Under the pieces are notes generated by a model. The model was not told the origin of the DNA. It did no database searches and worked only from the letters and a program-made list of their open reading frames with translations. From a virus, in the IMG/VR virus record IMGVR_UViG_3300047095_000752, positions 62,001 through 126,000 of that record: a DNA stretch of 64,000 bases; one strand, 5' to 3'. Of the stretch, positions 1-8,524 are shown piece by piece. The first letter of the stretch is position 1. Each line of letters starts with the position of its first letter. A program made the position numbers and the translations under genes.

Positions 1-492
1 GACTTCAAGCTTATCGAATTCGTTGAATGAATATTCGTTATTTGAATGTTCCACGTTGCGGAGCTTGCTGGCGAAGTCCGGGAGCGTGGCGAGATTACGC
101 TGCACTTTCTCCCGTGGTGGAGCCTTGGGCTTGGCGGTTGTGTTTGCGTTTGTAGAACCCTTGGGACGACCGCGACCACGCTTCACCGTAACAACAGGGG
201 CTTCATGTTGCACTGTTGGTGAAGTGATGGGTTGTGTGGGTTCGGGATCTGATGTGTCGGAATTAATATTGAAGATACCGAGAGCTTTGCTATATTCGAC
301 ATCGTCGTCGTCTTCTTCTTCGATGTCTTCATCTTCATCTTCGTCAATATCTTCGTCGGGTTCGTATGATATAATCGTGCGGGGTTCAAGAAATGGGTTC
401 GTATTGTCTTCGACACTATCAAAATTGAATGCGTCGTTGATGTTTGAAATAAGTGAATCGGTATCATTAACTTGGTCTACGTGTTCTGACAT
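1..492 (-). CDS. Acidic AT-hook protein, C-terminus cut off by window edge
   Basis: An open frame starts at an ATG preceded by a GGAG-type ribosome site and runs off the left edge (164 codons seen). Residues about 47-65 are an almost unbroken Asp/Glu run. Near residues 103-110 is RGRGRPKGS, a textbook AT-hook that binds the minor groove of AT-rich DNA. Ala/Pro/Lys-rich linker follows. Codons are C-ending and GC is higher than in neighbouring genes. Inferred role: DNA-binding or nucleoid-associated phage protein; a virion DNA-packaging or scaffold role is also possible. No named homologue recognised. Confidence 0.7.
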   Translation of the reverse strand, partial: MSEHVDQVNDTDSLISNINDAFNFDSVEDNTNPFLEPRTIISYEPDEDIDEDEDEDIEEEDDDDVEYSKALGIFNINSDTSDPEPTQPITSPTVQHEAPVVTVKRGRGRPKGSTNANTTAKPKAPPREKVQRNLATLPDFASKLRNVEHSNNEYSFNEFDKLEV

Positions 493-513
493 GAAAGTCA
501 ACTCCAATAACCA

Positions 514-906
514 TTACGAGAATGGCTTAATGTTTGGTGAGAAGTGTTTCTTGGCGTGTAGTTCAAACGATTCAAACTTCGCCTTTGCGATATTACTTAG
601 ATCTCTTATGCTGTCTATGTCATTTAATTCATCACTTACAAATATAATAATTTCATCTGGAATTAATTTTTGTACTTTTAATACAGCTTTACGGTATGAG
701 TATGGATTTGGTTTAAATACCTTCCCGCCCGTATATATTTTCACTGGATATATCCCGTGTTTAAAGCACCACCACATTATTTTAAACCGTGAGAATATAG
801 TCCTATTGGTCACCAAATAATAGTCTATATCGTACTCGTACAATATATTATTTTTTGGATCGAAATTCTTTTGCAATGTTTCGAACGATAGTATTATATT
901 CTTCAT
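514..906 (-). CDS. HAD-like small protein lacking motif I
   Basis: 130 residues. LVTNRT resembles HAD motif II, KPNP resembles the motif III lysine, and FVSDELNDID resembles the acidic motif IV, in the right order and spacing for a small HAD hydrolase. The N-terminal nucleophile motif (DxDxT) is not present; the protein begins with MKNIILSFETL. It may be an inactive HAD-fold protein or one using a different nucleophile. It is the first gene behind the AT-rich promoter at 1010-1029. Confidence 0.6.
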   Translation of the reverse strand: MKNIILSFETLQKNFDPKNNILYEYDIDYYLVTNRTIFSRFKIMWWCFKHGIYPVKIYTGGKVFKPNPYSYRKAVLKVQKLIPDEIIIFVSDELNDIDSIRDLSNIAKAKFESFELHAKKHFSPNIKPFS

Positions 907-975
907 AATAATTCCAACAATAAAAATATAGGTTTCATATTATAACAACTATAGACCTTTAAGTAAAGTTGACCC

Positions 976-994
976 CATCTTTGTAAAAAAGATG
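976..994 (-). promoter_or_regulatory. Leader hairpin
   Basis: A perfect 7-bp inverted repeat (CATCTTT / AAAGATG) lies in the leader between the promoter at 1010-1029 and the gene starting at 906. It has no T-run, so it is not a standard terminator. It may be an operator or mRNA-stabilising hairpin. Confidence 0.35.
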
Positions 995-1009
995 AATGAG
1001 ACTTAAGGT

Positions 1010-1029
1010 CAATAATTAATATATATAAT
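1010..1029 (-). promoter_or_regulatory. AT-rich phage promoter-like element, site 1
   Basis: Minus-strand ATTATATATATTAATTATTG, one of nine near-identical intergenic elements in the window. It sits between the SbcC gene end and the HAD-like gene it would transcribe. No -35 box is evident. Confidence 0.6.
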
Positions 1030-1043
1030 AGCATTGGATTCGT

Positions 1044-3515
1044 TTACATCCGGAGTTCTTCGTCAGCTTGAATCCATTCCTTTTGAGTATGTGTTATTAA
1101 TAATACGAGGTAGTCTTTGGATAGCATTTCAAATATACTCACCACTATAGACGAATTCTCTTCATCGAGGGAATCTAATAATTCGTCAAGTAAAAGTATA
1201 TTAGTTTTATACCCAGACATATATTCTAACAGATATCGTATACACAGTAGAATAATAATATTAGCAAGTTTAGTCTCACCGGCAGATAGGTCGGCGTATT
1301 CGGATAGTTTTGTATTATGTACAACATTTATACTGAATTTATTGTTACTCTTACCAGACTTTAGTGTCTTCTGGCTTGAGAACGTGACACGTAAAACGCC
1401 TATGAACTCCGATAGTTCTCTGGCTTTTTTATTGAGAATTGGAATGGACTCATCCATGAGAACAGACTTTATGCCTACATCCCCGAAAGCCTTCTTCCAA
1501 AATTTAACGATTTCAAGCTCTTCGTTTACGGCTTCGACTGCGGTGTAAAGATTTGCTTTTTCCGCACCCAATATTTTTATATTATCTTTTGTAGTTTTAA
1601 TAAATTCTTTTGTATTTTTCTTTACCGCTAATGTTGTTGATGTGATCACTTCCATCTTTTTAGTTATATCCGACAATTCTTCATTTTTAGAATTTATTGT
1701 ATCTTGTCGCTCATTGAGGGATCTGAGGTCGATATTGATATTCGATTTATCGATTTCGCATTGGTGTATTTGTTGTTCATACGCCTGTATAGATGATATG
1801 TGTCCGCCCTTAAACTCCGCTACTTTAGCTTGAAAGTCTGTATTGAATTTAGTCTTAAGTTTGGTAATTTCATTCTTTATATGATCACCTTTAGTATCCA
1901 ATTGAATTTTTAACTGGTCTAGTTTATTCTTAAGTGTTTCAGTTGATAGTGTGAGTGTAGATTTGAATCCAGTTATATCACCATTAAGTTTAGCTATTTC
2001 TTCTATTTTTGGAGTTGTCAATTCTTGTATTTTATTGTTAGCTCCGGTTTCAATATTTTCAATAAATTTATTAAAGTTTTCAATTATATTTACTTTTTCT
2101 TGTTCTTTAGTGGACTTTTGTTGAAAACAAATTGAACGAAGTTCAGATTCATTAATTAGATTTGACTCCAGATTTACTTTATCATTTTGGAGTCTTGTTA
2201 TAGTGTCATTTATACTTTGTATATTATCGTTTAGAGGCTGATTGCATGTATTACATTTATTCAATGCTTTAGATTGTTCGTATGATTGGATTTGGGTGTC
2301 TATTGCCGCCATATTAGTATTTATATTACTTATTGTTGAGTCGTGCCGCAAGAATTTAGATTCAAGTTCATGCAACTCATTATTAACTGTATTTAAATTT
2401 AGAGTATACTTATCAGTTTCTTGTTTTATATTATTTTCTTTAATTTTATTAATTTTATTTGTTATATCTGTTATCTCGGTGTGTAAATTATTTATATGTG
2501 ATATTATTGTATTGATCGTCTTAGCCGTTTCATTTTCAATTGTGCTAAGCTCGGATGTTTTATTAGTTATATCATTATTTAGTGCTAATATTTCATCCGA
2601 GAACGAATTATTCAACTCAGCTTCCATATCTTTATATTCAAGAGTCGCTGTGTTCTTAATAGACTCTAAGTGAAGCTGGTACGATGTTTGTAGTGATTCG
2701 ATCTGAGTTTTAAGTTGAACTTCTTTAGATTCGATATCTTTGATCTTAGCTTGCAATTCAGTTAGTTTATTTATATCTAAATCTGTGATTAAGTTTTCGA
2801 TATGACACTTTAGAACCGTCTTATCTCGGTTTAGATTTTTATACATACCTTCGTTATACAATAAGTTAGTTTTTAATTTATCATTTTCAGAATTTATATT
2901 ATTATTGTGTAGTTCTATTTTACCATCTATACCTTCAATCTTATATTGAATGTTATCGAGATCTCGCTTTAGTATATTTGTATTATTTGTTAGTGTCTCA
3001 TGGTGCTGATCGAATCGGTCTAACATTAGAATACTGTCTAGAATTTCCTTTTGACCCGAGTGCGTCATATTCACAAAAGATCTTGCTATATATTGTGAAA
3101 ACAACATCGTATTCAAGAAAACATCTTTATTTATAAAAATTGAATTTATGATCTGATTTGTAGCCTTGACATCCATGTCCGTGGATAATTGAGTTCCATT
3201 TTGATATAAGATTTTTGTATTTTTGTATTTGGAATGTTTTCTATAATTATGGATTTCATATTCGACACCGTCTTTTTCGAATACTAATTTAACATAACAA
3301 TTTTTACCAACTATATTATTTACTACAGCATCGCCACCTAAGCCCTTCGAAGTCTCATCGAAGATAGCCCAGATTATAGCGTCAATTATAGTTGTCTTAC
3401 CTGAGCCATTTGCCCCAACAACCATTAGTAATTTATTTGTACTAAGATCCATATCAAATAATGTATGGCATTTAAAATTTTCTAGATATAAACTTTTGAA
3501 GGTTATTGTCTTCAT
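1044..3515 (-). CDS. sbcC: SbcC/Rad50-like recombination ATPase (T4 gp46 type)
   Basis: 823 residues, ABC-type SMC-like ATPase that works with the SbcD nuclease to process DNA ends for recombination-dependent replication. Walker A GANGSGKT at residues 34-41; long coiled coils about 180-410 and 430-650; zinc-hook CNTC at 421-424 at the tip; signature LSAGETKLAN and Walker B NILLLDELLDSLDEEN near the C-terminus. The head is therefore split by the coiled coil as in the whole family. Its ATG directly abuts the stop codon of the SbcD gene (TAAATG), so the pair is translationally coupled. Confidence 0.97.
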   Translation of the reverse strand: MKTITFKSLYLENFKCHTLFDMDLSTNKLLMVVGANGSGKTTIIDAIIWAIFDETSKGLGGDAVVNNIVGKNCYVKLVFEKDGVEYEIHNYRKHSKYKNTKILYQNGTQLSTDMDVKATNQIINSIFINKDVFLNTMLFSQYIARSFVNMTHSGQKEILDSILMLDRFDQHHETLTNNTNILKRDLDNIQYKIEGIDGKIELHNNNINSENDKLKTNLLYNEGMYKNLNRDKTVLKCHIENLITDLDINKLTELQAKIKDIESKEVQLKTQIESLQTSYQLHLESIKNTATLEYKDMEAELNNSFSDEILALNNDITNKTSELSTIENETAKTINTIISHINNLHTEITDITNKINKIKENNIKQETDKYTLNLNTVNNELHELESKFLRHDSTISNINTNMAAIDTQIQSYEQSKALNKCNTCNQPLNDNIQSINDTITRLQNDKVNLESNLINESELRSICFQQKSTKEQEKVNIIENFNKFIENIETGANNKIQELTTPKIEEIAKLNGDITGFKSTLTLSTETLKNKLDQLKIQLDTKGDHIKNEITKLKTKFNTDFQAKVAEFKGGHISSIQAYEQQIHQCEIDKSNINIDLRSLNERQDTINSKNEELSDITKKMEVITSTTLAVKKNTKEFIKTTKDNIKILGAEKANLYTAVEAVNEELEIVKFWKKAFGDVGIKSVLMDESIPILNKKARELSEFIGVLRVTFSSQKTLKSGKSNNKFSINVVHNTKLSEYADLSAGETKLANIIILLCIRYLLEYMSGYKTNILLLDELLDSLDEENSSIVVSIFEMLSKDYLVLLITHTQKEWIQADEELRM

Positions 3516-4523
3516 TTATTCCCTTGGCTCCAGATTCGTTAGTCCAATTTGAAGATACCGATCCCGATCATATTCTGGTACGTTATTTATCTCTAGATAT
3601 TTTATCATTTGTTCGCCGAGAGCCATTGAAGATGATATACCGCGAATAACATCTTCAGGTTCGTATTTATCAATAACGGGTACTGCAGCTTCTTTAACGA
3701 TATTGCTTATTTCTTTTGGTATTTCTTGTAGGTTATTATGGACAGTTATGAAGTCATCTTTATTTTCTAATATTTGCTTTACTTCTTCAAAATTAGTATT
3801 TTCATCGATTTGGATATCTACATATTTTCTAAAGCCGGTTACTTCAACGAATTCAGTCTTTAGAGTTTCATCATCGAATACAATAAAACCTTTAGGTCCC
3901 TTTTCTCCACGGTTCATAGGAACTAGAGTACCGGGATAATGGATATGATCTACAGTTTGGTGGGTATGATAATCGCCGAGTAATACGAGTTTGAATTTAT
4001 GTAGATCCTTTTTAGTAAAGCGCGTAGATACCTTCAGCCCACTGTCCGTTGCTGCCTCGCTTAACGGGAAGTGTGATATCAATATATCATTCGGTTCCGC
4101 TCCTGCAATATCAGTTTGCATATCTTGTGAGTCGGGTATATACGTTATATTATCAACTACAGTCGGATATACATGAACAGTTGTGTTCGGCATGGTCTTG
4201 AATAATGATACTGAATTCTGACCTACATACAAACTGGATCCATCGTGGTTGCCGGGGATGAATACATAATTTAATTTATCACAATATTTCAATAATAATT
4301 CTTGGAATAGATAAAATGGTCTGGTGTAGATCGTGTTTCTATGATGTCCTATATCACCACCAAAAATCACGGTATCGATATTATTTTTAACCCCGTACGT
4401 GAGGACTTGTTCTATAGAATCTAATAATTCTTGCAATTTTAATGTGATGCCATTTTCCAGTTCTACTGTATCATTTGCGAACGGCTGAAGGTGTAAATCT
4501 GCTGTGAATATCTTTTTAGCCAC
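3516..4523 (-). CDS. sbcD: SbcD/Mre11-like nuclease (T4 gp47 type)
   Basis: 335 residues. The calcineurin-like phosphoesterase motifs occur in order: TADLHL (D9, H11), GGDIGHHRN, PGNHDGS, and LLGDYHTHQ, giving the two-metal nuclease site. It partners with the downstream SbcC ATPase. The protein ends with a short C-terminal region as in T4 gp47. The order sbcD-sbcC matches phage 47-46. Confidence 0.96.
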   Translation of the reverse strand: MAKKIFTADLHLQPFANDTVELENGITLKLQELLDSIEQVLTYGVKNNIDTVIFGGDIGHHRNTIYTRPFYLFQELLLKYCDKLNYVFIPGNHDGSSLYVGQNSVSLFKTMPNTTVHVYPTVVDNITYIPDSQDMQTDIAGAEPNDILISHFPLSEAATDSGLKVSTRFTKKDLHKFKLVLLGDYHTHQTVDHIHYPGTLVPMNRGEKGPKGFIVFDDETLKTEFVEVTGFRKYVDIQIDENTNFEEVKQILENKDDFITVHNNLQEIPKEISNIVKEAAVPVIDKYEPEDVIRGISSSMALGEQMIKYLEINNVPEYDRDRYLQIGLTNLEPRE

Positions 4524-4563
4524 GTGACTTACTCACTTTCTTTCTCCGGGTGGGTGGACTATT

Positions 4564-5322
4564 TTAATTTCTATTATCTGTGTACTTCGTAGCTGCCCAT
4601 ACGGTAATCGGGATCTTATCCAACAACGCTTCGTACTTCATTGTGAAGACAGAGCTATACTTCGAATTTTTGTATAGGGTCAATTTCAATTCTTCTGTTG
4701 CTAATATAAACGAATTTACCTCATAGCGGGTATCACAGTAATATGTATTTACACTTAAATTATCCACTGAATGTACATCGAATTTTGTCTCAGATACCAG
4801 ATCGGATGGAATCAAAATAAAACTCGCATGGTCGCCATCTATCTTAAGGGTGACTACGGCGCTCTCCAGTGTCTTGGATGCCTTCTCAATGCGTTTTAGC
4901 ACTGTCCGGTCCATAACTGTCTCAAACACCTTAGATTCGATTGCCTTGGCATTTGTAGATGTTACATTCTCAGGGTCTAGATACTTTGGTTCGAGCATGG
5001 AAGTATCTGGTATTAGGTATGTTATCTTACTCTGAGGATCCATCCAGACATATTTACCTTTTTCAAAGTTCAGACGGACTTCATTATTATCCAAACTAAA
5101 AAGACTTAATAGTGCATGCTGCTGCTTAATGTTATTAATATAAACAGTTGAATTACCAAAATATTTAGTAAGATCAATATCAAATAATAGAGTCCGAGGT
5201 TTATTTAATTGGTGTATTTTACCTTCTTGGATAGTTAGATCCTGACATGAATCCTTTAGATAAGAAAACAAACTCATGATAGATCGAAATTGGTCAGCAC
5301 TGAAGTTCATAGAAACTGGCAT
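4564..5322 (-). CDS. Probable DNA polymerase sliding clamp-like protein
   Basis: 252 residues. No catalytic motif. Alternating beta-strand and helix pattern with two pseudo-repeats of about 120 residues, an N-terminal FSADQFRSIMSLFSYL helix, and a short LSLFSLDNNEVRLNF strand pair resemble T4 gp45-type clamps (228 residues). Position between the gp46/47 pair and a UvsW-like helicase fits a replication factor. The identification rests on fold pattern and context, not on a strong motif. Confidence 0.5.
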   Translation of the reverse strand: MPVSMNFSADQFRSIMSLFSYLKDSCQDLTIQEGKIHQLNKPRTLLFDIDLTKYFGNSTVYINNIKQQHALLSLFSLDNNEVRLNFEKGKYVWMDPQSKITYLIPDTSMLEPKYLDPENVTSTNAKAIESKVFETVMDRTVLKRIEKASKTLESAVVTLKIDGDHASFILIPSDLVSETKFDVHSVDNLSVNTYYCDTRYEVNSFILATEELKLTLYKNSKYSSVFTMKYEALLDKIPITVWAATKYTDNRN

Positions 5323-5324
5323 TG

Positions 5325-5828
5325 TTATTTTTCTCCGTTAAATGTATATGATACGACCATCCATTTAAGATCGCATGTGCGTGGAACTATGATTGGAAAT
5401 TTAGGGATTATATTGAATTTACCCAACCAATTGTAAAAGTTATCTTTAGCCTTCTTGCTTATTTTAGGGTTTTTATTTGGTAGATCGAGTAATGAATCGT
5501 GTCCGTGTTTAATACATTTATTTTTGTTATTTTTGTTTAATTGTACAGGATGTAATATATATCGTTTATCATTTTCAAAATTATACTGACATAAATCAAC
5601 AACAGGTTCTGCGTCAAAGTATGCTTTCTCGAATGCAACTAAATTCAAAAAGAACATTTCAATATCATTCTTCTCAAGGTGTGTGTATATATCATTTATG
5701 TCTTCGACGTGATTGGAATACAGGGATACCATGTCGTTTTGAATTTCATATAAGAATTTGATTGTATCTTCGGAATTCCCAAGCTCAATACCATATACAA
5801 GTTTAACCACTGTCTTTTGGATTTTCAT
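5325..5828 (-). CDS. Unknown protein in replication operon
   Basis: 167 residues, not recognised. Helical N-terminal half; C-terminal half is basic with KCIKHGH and ends with a strand-rich FPIIVPRTCDLKWMVVSYTF. Stop codon lies 2 nt before the clamp-like gene start, so it is co-translated with it. Confidence 0.75.
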   Translation of the reverse strand: MKIQKTVVKLVYGIELGNSEDTIKFLYEIQNDMVSLYSNHVEDINDIYTHLEKNDIEMFFLNLVAFEKAYFDAEPVVDLCQYNFENDKRYILHPVQLNKNNKNKCIKHGHDSLLDLPNKNPKISKKAKDNFYNWLGKFNIIPKFPIIVPRTCDLKWMVVSYTFNGEK

Positions 5829-5856
5829 TTAACAAGTCCTTTTTAAGGTTAAGGTA

Positions 5857-6222
5857 TTAAGTGTTAGTTATAGAGATAACGTGATTCACTCGGTCTGAAA
5901 CACTTTTAATATTAGTTGATATATTCGTCAATTTATTTTTTAACTGTGTATTTTCATCAAGGAGTTTAGCTTCATTGGAACACTTGTCCAGCCTATCTTT
6001 GAGGGATTTATTTTCAGATATCAATTTTGATATTGTAGTTTTCATTTCACATACCGAGTCTTCGTATACAGATATTAAAAACTCAGCAGAAGCTCCGGGG
6101 TATACAAACCACGCTCCTGTGGATGTTTTTATACAAACCTTGTCGGATAGTTTTGGATCTTCGGATTTTTCAATTTCCCATACTGTATCTGTATAATTTT
6201 CAGTTGGTATTAATACATCCAT
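5857..6222 (-). CDS. Coiled-coil protein of unknown function
   Basis: 121 residues. Residues 1-50 form a small globular part (WFVYPGASAEF). Residues about 55-115 are a predicted coiled coil with heptads (KLISENKSLKDRLDK). Lies 13 nt downstream of the helicase gene in the same operon. Function unknown. Confidence 0.7.
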   Translation of the reverse strand: MDVLIPTENYTDTVWEIEKSEDPKLSDKVCIKTSTGAWFVYPGASAEFLISVYEDSVCEMKTTISKLISENKSLKDRLDKCSNEAKLLDENTQLKNKLTNISTNIKSVSDRVNHVISITNT

Positions 6223-6235
6223 TTGTAACGATCTC

Positions 6236-7648
6236 CTATTTGAGTGAAATGTTGTAGGGCCAGTTCTTTTCGTCGTACACTGCTAGTCGGTCTAATAAAC
6301 CCTTTTCAAAGCTTTGAATTTTTTCGGTTTTATCTCTGTTCCAGACTTTACGAATAGTTGGATCTGTGTCCACAATGTCAAAACATATAGGGCGTTTTTT
6401 ACCTTCAAGTTGGCGGATCAATCTACCAATTAACTGAACTGGATTATTTGTAGGCGATGTCATAATAGCACAGTCGAGATTGGGTCGGTTGTTTCCGTCT
6501 CGGCACGCTTTATATGATGAAAAGACTAACTGTTTAGTATGGAATGCATCTTTCATATTTGTTATATCGGATACCTTCAATATTTCTTTTGGCTTCGCGG
6601 TAGGTAAGAACATACCAATAGATTCTCGTGGTGCCTTACACTTCTCAGCTAAGAACATCAAAGGACTGATATAATTCCCGACGATAAGAGTATTACGGCC
6701 TTCATCAAAAGCTTTATCGATAAGATATACAATTAAACTAACATACATCTCAGACTTTTTACTCTGAGTATAATATTTAGATAACTCGAAAAAACCGGAA
6801 TAGTTTATGTACTTGTATGAATTTTTATTTATATTGAAGTTTGATTTAATAACTAAAATCTTAGGAACAATAGTATCTTTGACGTCGACTTCAAATTCTT
6901 TTATTTCACCAAAGTGATATCCAATAATTTTATTTGAAGGACCGGGTCTCTCGGGGGTTGCGCTCAGGGCTAGGGTTACTCTTGCGTTGACTGATATACA
7001 CGACTTAGAGAAGGTCTCTGCGCCACTCACCGCGTGACATTCATCACACACAAGTACTCCTATACCACATTCCTTGAAATACTTAAGAAAATCATATTTT
7101 TGATTTTTTACTGCAATACCAATTACGTGAGGAGTTGTAAGTAAAACTGATTTATCTAATTCTTTTTTGTATTTCTTTTCTTGTGTGGTCAATACTCCGA
7201 TATCATCTATAGATAAGGTCGTGTGGTCTGTTATTTCTTTTATCCATTGTTTTAATAAATCTTTTTTATGTACAATAATTAATGTCTTTTTCTTTCGGCG
7301 GCACATCATAGCAATTGTGCATATAGTTTTACCAATTCCCGGTAGAGCTTTTAATATGCCATTATTATTTGTTGATAAATAGTCGACGGCTTTAATCTGA
7401 GTATCATTACGAAGTTCAATTTTAGAATCAATATCTATGTCAAGCCCTTCACACGTTTGATCTTCAACCTCATCATTGACGGGATAGTATCTAGGTATTA
7501 GAATTCCATTATTAATATTTTCATAAAATACAAAGGTTTCACTATCAGTTGAGTTGAATTTTTGTTGTGTTATTGTTAGGTCTTTGATTATTGCGTTAAA
7601 TCGTGGGTGGTCGGATGGAATTTCAATACCGGAATTTCGTATAAGCAT
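6236..7648 (-). CDS. uvsW: UvsW-like SF2 DNA/RNA helicase
   Basis: 470 residues. SF2 helicase motifs in order: Walker A ALPGIGKT, motif II DECHA (VLVCDECHAVSG), motif III LALSATPERPG, and motif VI QLIGRLIRQLEGKKRP. The size and motif forms match the T4 UvsW/RadD-like group, which unwinds branched DNA and R-loops during recombination-dependent replication. First gene after the terminator at 7679-7714. Confidence 0.93.
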   Translation of the reverse strand: MLIRNSGIEIPSDHPRFNAIIKDLTITQQKFNSTDSETFVFYENINNGILIPRYYPVNDEVEDQTCEGLDIDIDSKIELRNDTQIKAVDYLSTNNNGILKALPGIGKTICTIAMMCRRKKKTLIIVHKKDLLKQWIKEITDHTTLSIDDIGVLTTQEKKYKKELDKSVLLTTPHVIGIAVKNQKYDFLKYFKECGIGVLVCDECHAVSGAETFSKSCISVNARVTLALSATPERPGPSNKIIGYHFGEIKEFEVDVKDTIVPKILVIKSNFNINKNSYKYINYSGFFELSKYYTQSKKSEMYVSLIVYLIDKAFDEGRNTLIVGNYISPLMFLAEKCKAPRESIGMFLPTAKPKEILKVSDITNMKDAFHTKQLVFSSYKACRDGNNRPNLDCAIMTSPTNNPVQLIGRLIRQLEGKKRPICFDIVDTDPTIRKVWNRDKTEKIQSFEKGLLDRLAVYDEKNWPYNISLK

Positions 7649-7678
7649 GGGTAGCTCCTATTATACACAATTATAACA

Positions 7679-7714
7679 TAAAAAGCCCCGCTTGGGCAAG
7701 GAGTCCAAGCGGGG
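7679..7714 (-). terminator. Rho-independent terminator
   Basis: Perfect 10-bp stem (CCCCGCTTGG / CCAAGCGGGG) followed on the minus strand by a T5 tract. It ends the topoisomerase-side operon after the gene at 7729. TATAAT-like sequences just downstream may restart transcription for the helicase. Confidence 0.92.
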
Positions 7715-7728
7715 TAACTAACAATTCT

Positions 7729-8223
7729 CTATTTAATATTACTTGATATAGCCATACCAATCAACCAATTGAATTGAAATCCGGATACATCAACTTTATA
7801 TTCTTTGAAAAATTTAGTGAATTCATTTATTTTTGATGATAGCGACTTTCTACTTATCGTATTTATAAGAAAGTCGATGCCATCCCATTCATCAGTTGAA
7901 TTGTATATATCACAATTTACCACACCGGGTACAAGTAATATAGCAGGAGATTGATTCTTATCCATAACTTTATACCAGTTAAACGGTAAGGGTCCGGGTG
8001 GACCTGAGAATGGAGACAACTCATCAAAGAAATCCAATAGTGTATTTATAATATTTTTATTATCACAGTTAATTAATTTATGAAACAACTCATAGTCTAT
8101 ATCATCTTCTGGATCTAATGTTTTATAGTATGGTTCAAATTTTTTCATGAATTCTATTGATGACTGCTCAGACAATATATGACCATATGCTATATACGAT
8201 TTAACCCCAATCGCGATCTTCAT
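7729..8223 (-). CDS. Unknown protein
   Basis: 164 residues from the ATG at 8223, chosen because AAGGA lies 9-10 nt upstream; longer upstream extensions lack a ribosome site. No known motif; contains a Pro-rich FSGPPGPLPFNWYKV segment. Overlaps the end of the membrane-protein gene by 23 nt, implying coupling. Confidence 0.75.
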   Translation of the reverse strand: MKIAIGVKSYIAYGHILSEQSSIEFMKKFEPYYKTLDPEDDIDYELFHKLINCDNKNIINTLLDFFDELSPFSGPPGPLPFNWYKVMDKNQSPAILLVPGVVNCDIYNSTDEWDGIDFLINTISRKSLSSKINEFTKFFKEYKVDVSGFQFNWLIGMAISSNIK

Positions 8224-8524
8224 TGGATGTGTCCTTCTCGGTAATCTTCTCTTCAATCTTTTCTTCATTCTTTTTGTAATAGTGTTCGTACAGGTGAATT
8301 ATAATCCCAAACGAAACACCAATAATAGTTATACAGATCCAAAGCGGAATGAAGCTGATAAGATATAGAATCGGGTATATAGCTTTCAAAAATATAGCGG
8401 AAACACCAAACCAAAACCATGTAAGAGCTATTATATAAACCATAAATAATCTAAAGTCAGATTTTGTTTCAAGTTTAGATTCAAGTATTACTTGTAAATA
8501 TTTATTTAGTTGCGGCATTTTCAT
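8201..8524 (-). CDS. Small membrane protein
   Basis: 107 residues with two or three hydrophobic segments (about 28-48 and 52-78) and a highly charged C-terminal tail (KKNEEKIEEKITEKD). Start overlaps the topoisomerase gene end. No named family; inferred to sit in the host inner membrane. Confidence 0.75.
   Translation of the reverse strand: MKMPQLNKYLQVILESKLETKSDFRLFMVYIIALTWFWFGVSAIFLKAIYPILYLISFIPLWICITIIGVSFGIIIHLYEHYYKKNEEKIEEKITEKDTSNEDRDWG

Noticed and set aside
183-467. 94-codon minus-strand frame
   Set aside because: Different frame of the AT-hook gene; Thr/Lys/His-rich nonsense composition and no ribosome site.
23-820. 265-codon plus-strand open frame with Ser-rich low complexity
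   Set aside because: It is the antisense of the acidic AT-hook gene and the HAD-like gene; the serine run is the reverse of Asp/Glu codons, and there is no ribosome site.
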